Both the position numbers and the translations under genes were made by a program. A stretch of 64,000 nt of DNA, taken from assembly GCF_025971925.1 (NCBI RefSeq), contig NZ_JAPDHV010000005.1:62001-126000 (forward strand), written 5' to 3'. The stretch comes from Chryseobacterium oryctis (GTDB lineage Bacteria; Bacteroidota; Bacteroidia; Flavobacteriales; Weeksellaceae). Each line of letters opens with the position of its first letter. The first letter of the stretch is position 1. Shown piece by piece: positions 62,859 to 64,000 of the stretch. The notes beneath the pieces were generated by a model. It saw only the letters and a program-made list of their open reading frames with translations, did no database searches and was not told where the DNA came from.

Positions 62859-63813
62859 TGCTTCCGATTGTATCGATTTCCGCTAATTCTACTTCTTGAT
62901 GAAGGTCTGTTCTGCTGTCATAATACATCAACCCAATATTTACGTAAAGTACATTGAAAAGTATGAATGACAAAAGCAACGAAACTCCATACATGACAGA
63001 AATGAATATTCCCATACTTCCTGCAAACGGATTTTCTTCAAAACCCGCTGAAGACGGGTTTGTAAGCAAAGAGCCATACAAAAACATCATCGGTATGAAC
63101 GAGAAAATAGTAGTAATTACATAAATCAGTAAAAATATGATTAAAGTTGCTCCCCAATATTTCCAAAAAGGAGATTTTTCTCTTCCGTTAGGATAAGAAA
63201 ACTGCGCTCTCATCGCATAACTTAAACTTTCAAAAAAACCTCTTTTGGTATTGAAATAATCAAACATTAAAAATGTAGTCACATTAAAAATTGTCGGATA
63301 AACAAGCAATATCAACAATAAACCTATAATAATGAGAATCAAAGCATAACAAATCCCTAAAACAATAATCACTAAAGGTGTTACGATAAACATCATTCCC
63401 AAGCAAAGAATCCCGATTCTACCTGCATTATTTTTAAAATCTCCTAAAATATCATCTGGTCTTATTTTATTTTCACCACTGGCAAGCCTTCTCATATAAA
63501 AAACAGGATAGAGATAGTTCACAATCATTAAAATAAAAAACAAGAAGAATGTGATGACTCCAACCGTAATTAACATTCCTAAATTATCTTCAAAATAGCT
63601 TTCAAGATAAGTACTTTGTCCGCTCAGATTTGAGCCGAAAATCTGCATAAAAAGTTCTTTATATCCGAAAACGAATATTGTTACCATTAAAATTAACAGT
63701 AACCCGTTTAGAAGAAGAAAATTTTTGAAATAATTTTTACCATATAATTTGAAAAAAGCAAAAGTGTCACTAATGAAAGTTCCAAAATCTCTTTTTTTAT
63801 AAAACTGCATCAT
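62851..63813 (-). CDS. Multi-pass membrane protein of the MoxR/SpoIIM cluster
   Basis: The 320-residue protein has about six membrane helices, including long runs near residues 33-52, 78-103, 133-175, 220-245 and 270-292. A cytosolic amphipathic start (KRDFGTFISDTFAFFKLYG) precedes the first. I recognise no catalytic motif. Its start overlaps the end of the SpoIIM-like gene by 17 bases and its end overlaps DUF4129 by eight, so it is firmly in this operon. An ATG one codon later is an equally good start. Confidence 0.82.
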   Translation of the reverse strand: MMQFYKKRDFGTFISDTFAFFKLYGKNYFKNFLLLNGLLLILMVTIFVFGYKELFMQIFGSNLSGQSTYLESYFEDNLGMLITVGVITFFLFFILMIVNYLYPVFYMRRLASGENKIRPDDILGDFKNNAGRIGILCLGMMFIVTPLVIIVLGICYALILIIIGLLLILLVYPTIFNVTTFLMFDYFNTKRGFFESLSYAMRAQFSYPNGREKSPFWKYWGATLIIFLLIYVITTIFSFIPMMFLYGSLLTNPSSAGFEENPFAGSMGIFISVMYGVSLLLSFILFNVLYVNIGLMYYDSRTDLHQEVELAEIDTIGSNE

Positions 63814-64000
63814 TGATTTGGTTATTTATTTTTTTATTTACGATATATGGATAGACGAAGTAATAAAATCCTATAATTGCCAAGCATCCGAAAATAATAA
63901 TAAGATTCAGGGCTAACGGCATTTTCAAGGCATATCTTGTAACATATCCTTCGATAATTCCGGCACAAATCGTAAATGGAATTGTACTTAAAAATATTTT
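63797..64000 (-). CDS. Stage II sporulation protein M-like membrane protein, C-terminal end only
   Basis: The minus-strand frame is open from the window edge to a TAA at 63797-63799, giving 67 residues. They include STIPFTICAGIIEGYVTR and a membrane helix (LALNLIIIFGCLAIIGFYYF), in line with the end of SpoIIM-family proteins, which occur in non-sporulating Bacteroidota next to MoxR clusters. It overlaps the next gene by 17 bases. The rest of the gene is outside the window. Confidence 0.75.
   Translation of the reverse strand, partial: KIFLSTIPFTICAGIIEGYVTRYALKMPLALNLIIIFGCLAIIGFYYFVYPYIVNKKINNQINDAVL

Overview
The window looks like chromosomal DNA of a Bacteroidota bacterium, most likely a flavobacterium close to Chryseobacterium (Weeksellaceae). 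The sequence is AT-rich. Several genes are preceded by the Bacteroidota promoter pattern (TTTG or TTG about -33, TAnnTTTG about -7). Ribosome binding sites are weak. It encodes a type IX secretion sorting domain, BshA (bacillithiol), split MetH and many Bacteroidota-typical DUF families. No tRNA, rRNA, CRISPR array or prophage was seen. The assignment to genus is inference from gene families, not from a marker gene.

Layout. 1-2.0 kb: 3' part of clpB. 2.1-2.5 kb: two small double-glycine-leader, cysteine-rich peptides. 2.7-5.4 kb: an unknown cytosolic protein, a 7-TM protein, a NarX-type histidine kinase and a LuxR-type response regulator. 5.5-7.9 kb: twin lipoprotein M43 metalloproteases with the same promoter. 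8.0-12.6 kb (minus): an EEP-family hydrolase, then a five-gene operon (DUF2589 protein, two unknowns, a cytoplasmic subtilase, a free-standing propeptide-like protein); this is the best candidate here for an undescribed system. 12.7-15.2 kb (minus): an SDR reductase and dihydroorotase. 15.4-22.4 kb (plus): flippase, nucleotidyltransferase, DUF4292 lipoprotein, EnvC-like protein, TatA, DUF4254, lipoprotein, RibA. 23.1-28.0 kb (plus): GH3, BshA, DUF2851, PspC, GNAT. 28.1-30.6 kb (minus): SIMPL protein and two carboxypeptidase-regulatory-like paralogues. 30.8-33.9 kb (plus): an AddA/RecB-like helicase-nuclease. 34-42.8 kb (minus): ferritin, Spy-like protein, a Tyr/Asn-rich secreted protein, MalQ, a T9SS cargo, CysS, FolE. 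42.9-44.0 kb (plus): a GNAT-like protein.

44.1-54.2 kb (minus) is a complete methionine operon under one SAM-I riboswitch: metX, hom (ACT plus dehydrogenase, no kinase), metZ-like, metH N-terminal half, a four-helix-bundle (IVS-type) insert, metH C-terminal half, an unknown exported protein, metF. The insert is bounded by heptanucleotide repeats that encode the adjoining ends of both metH halves. 54.4-57.0 kb: a GH63-like hydrolase. 57.0-64.0 kb (minus): OsmC and DUF2314 proteins, then the MoxR/DUF58/DUF4350/DUF4129/SpoIIM-type membrane cluster, cut by the window end.

Gene ends were read from the sequence. Starts were moved to internal ATGs where a longer frame would begin inside a promoter or upstream of a signal peptide or conserved N-terminus. 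All family names come from recognising motifs by eye; no database search was run.
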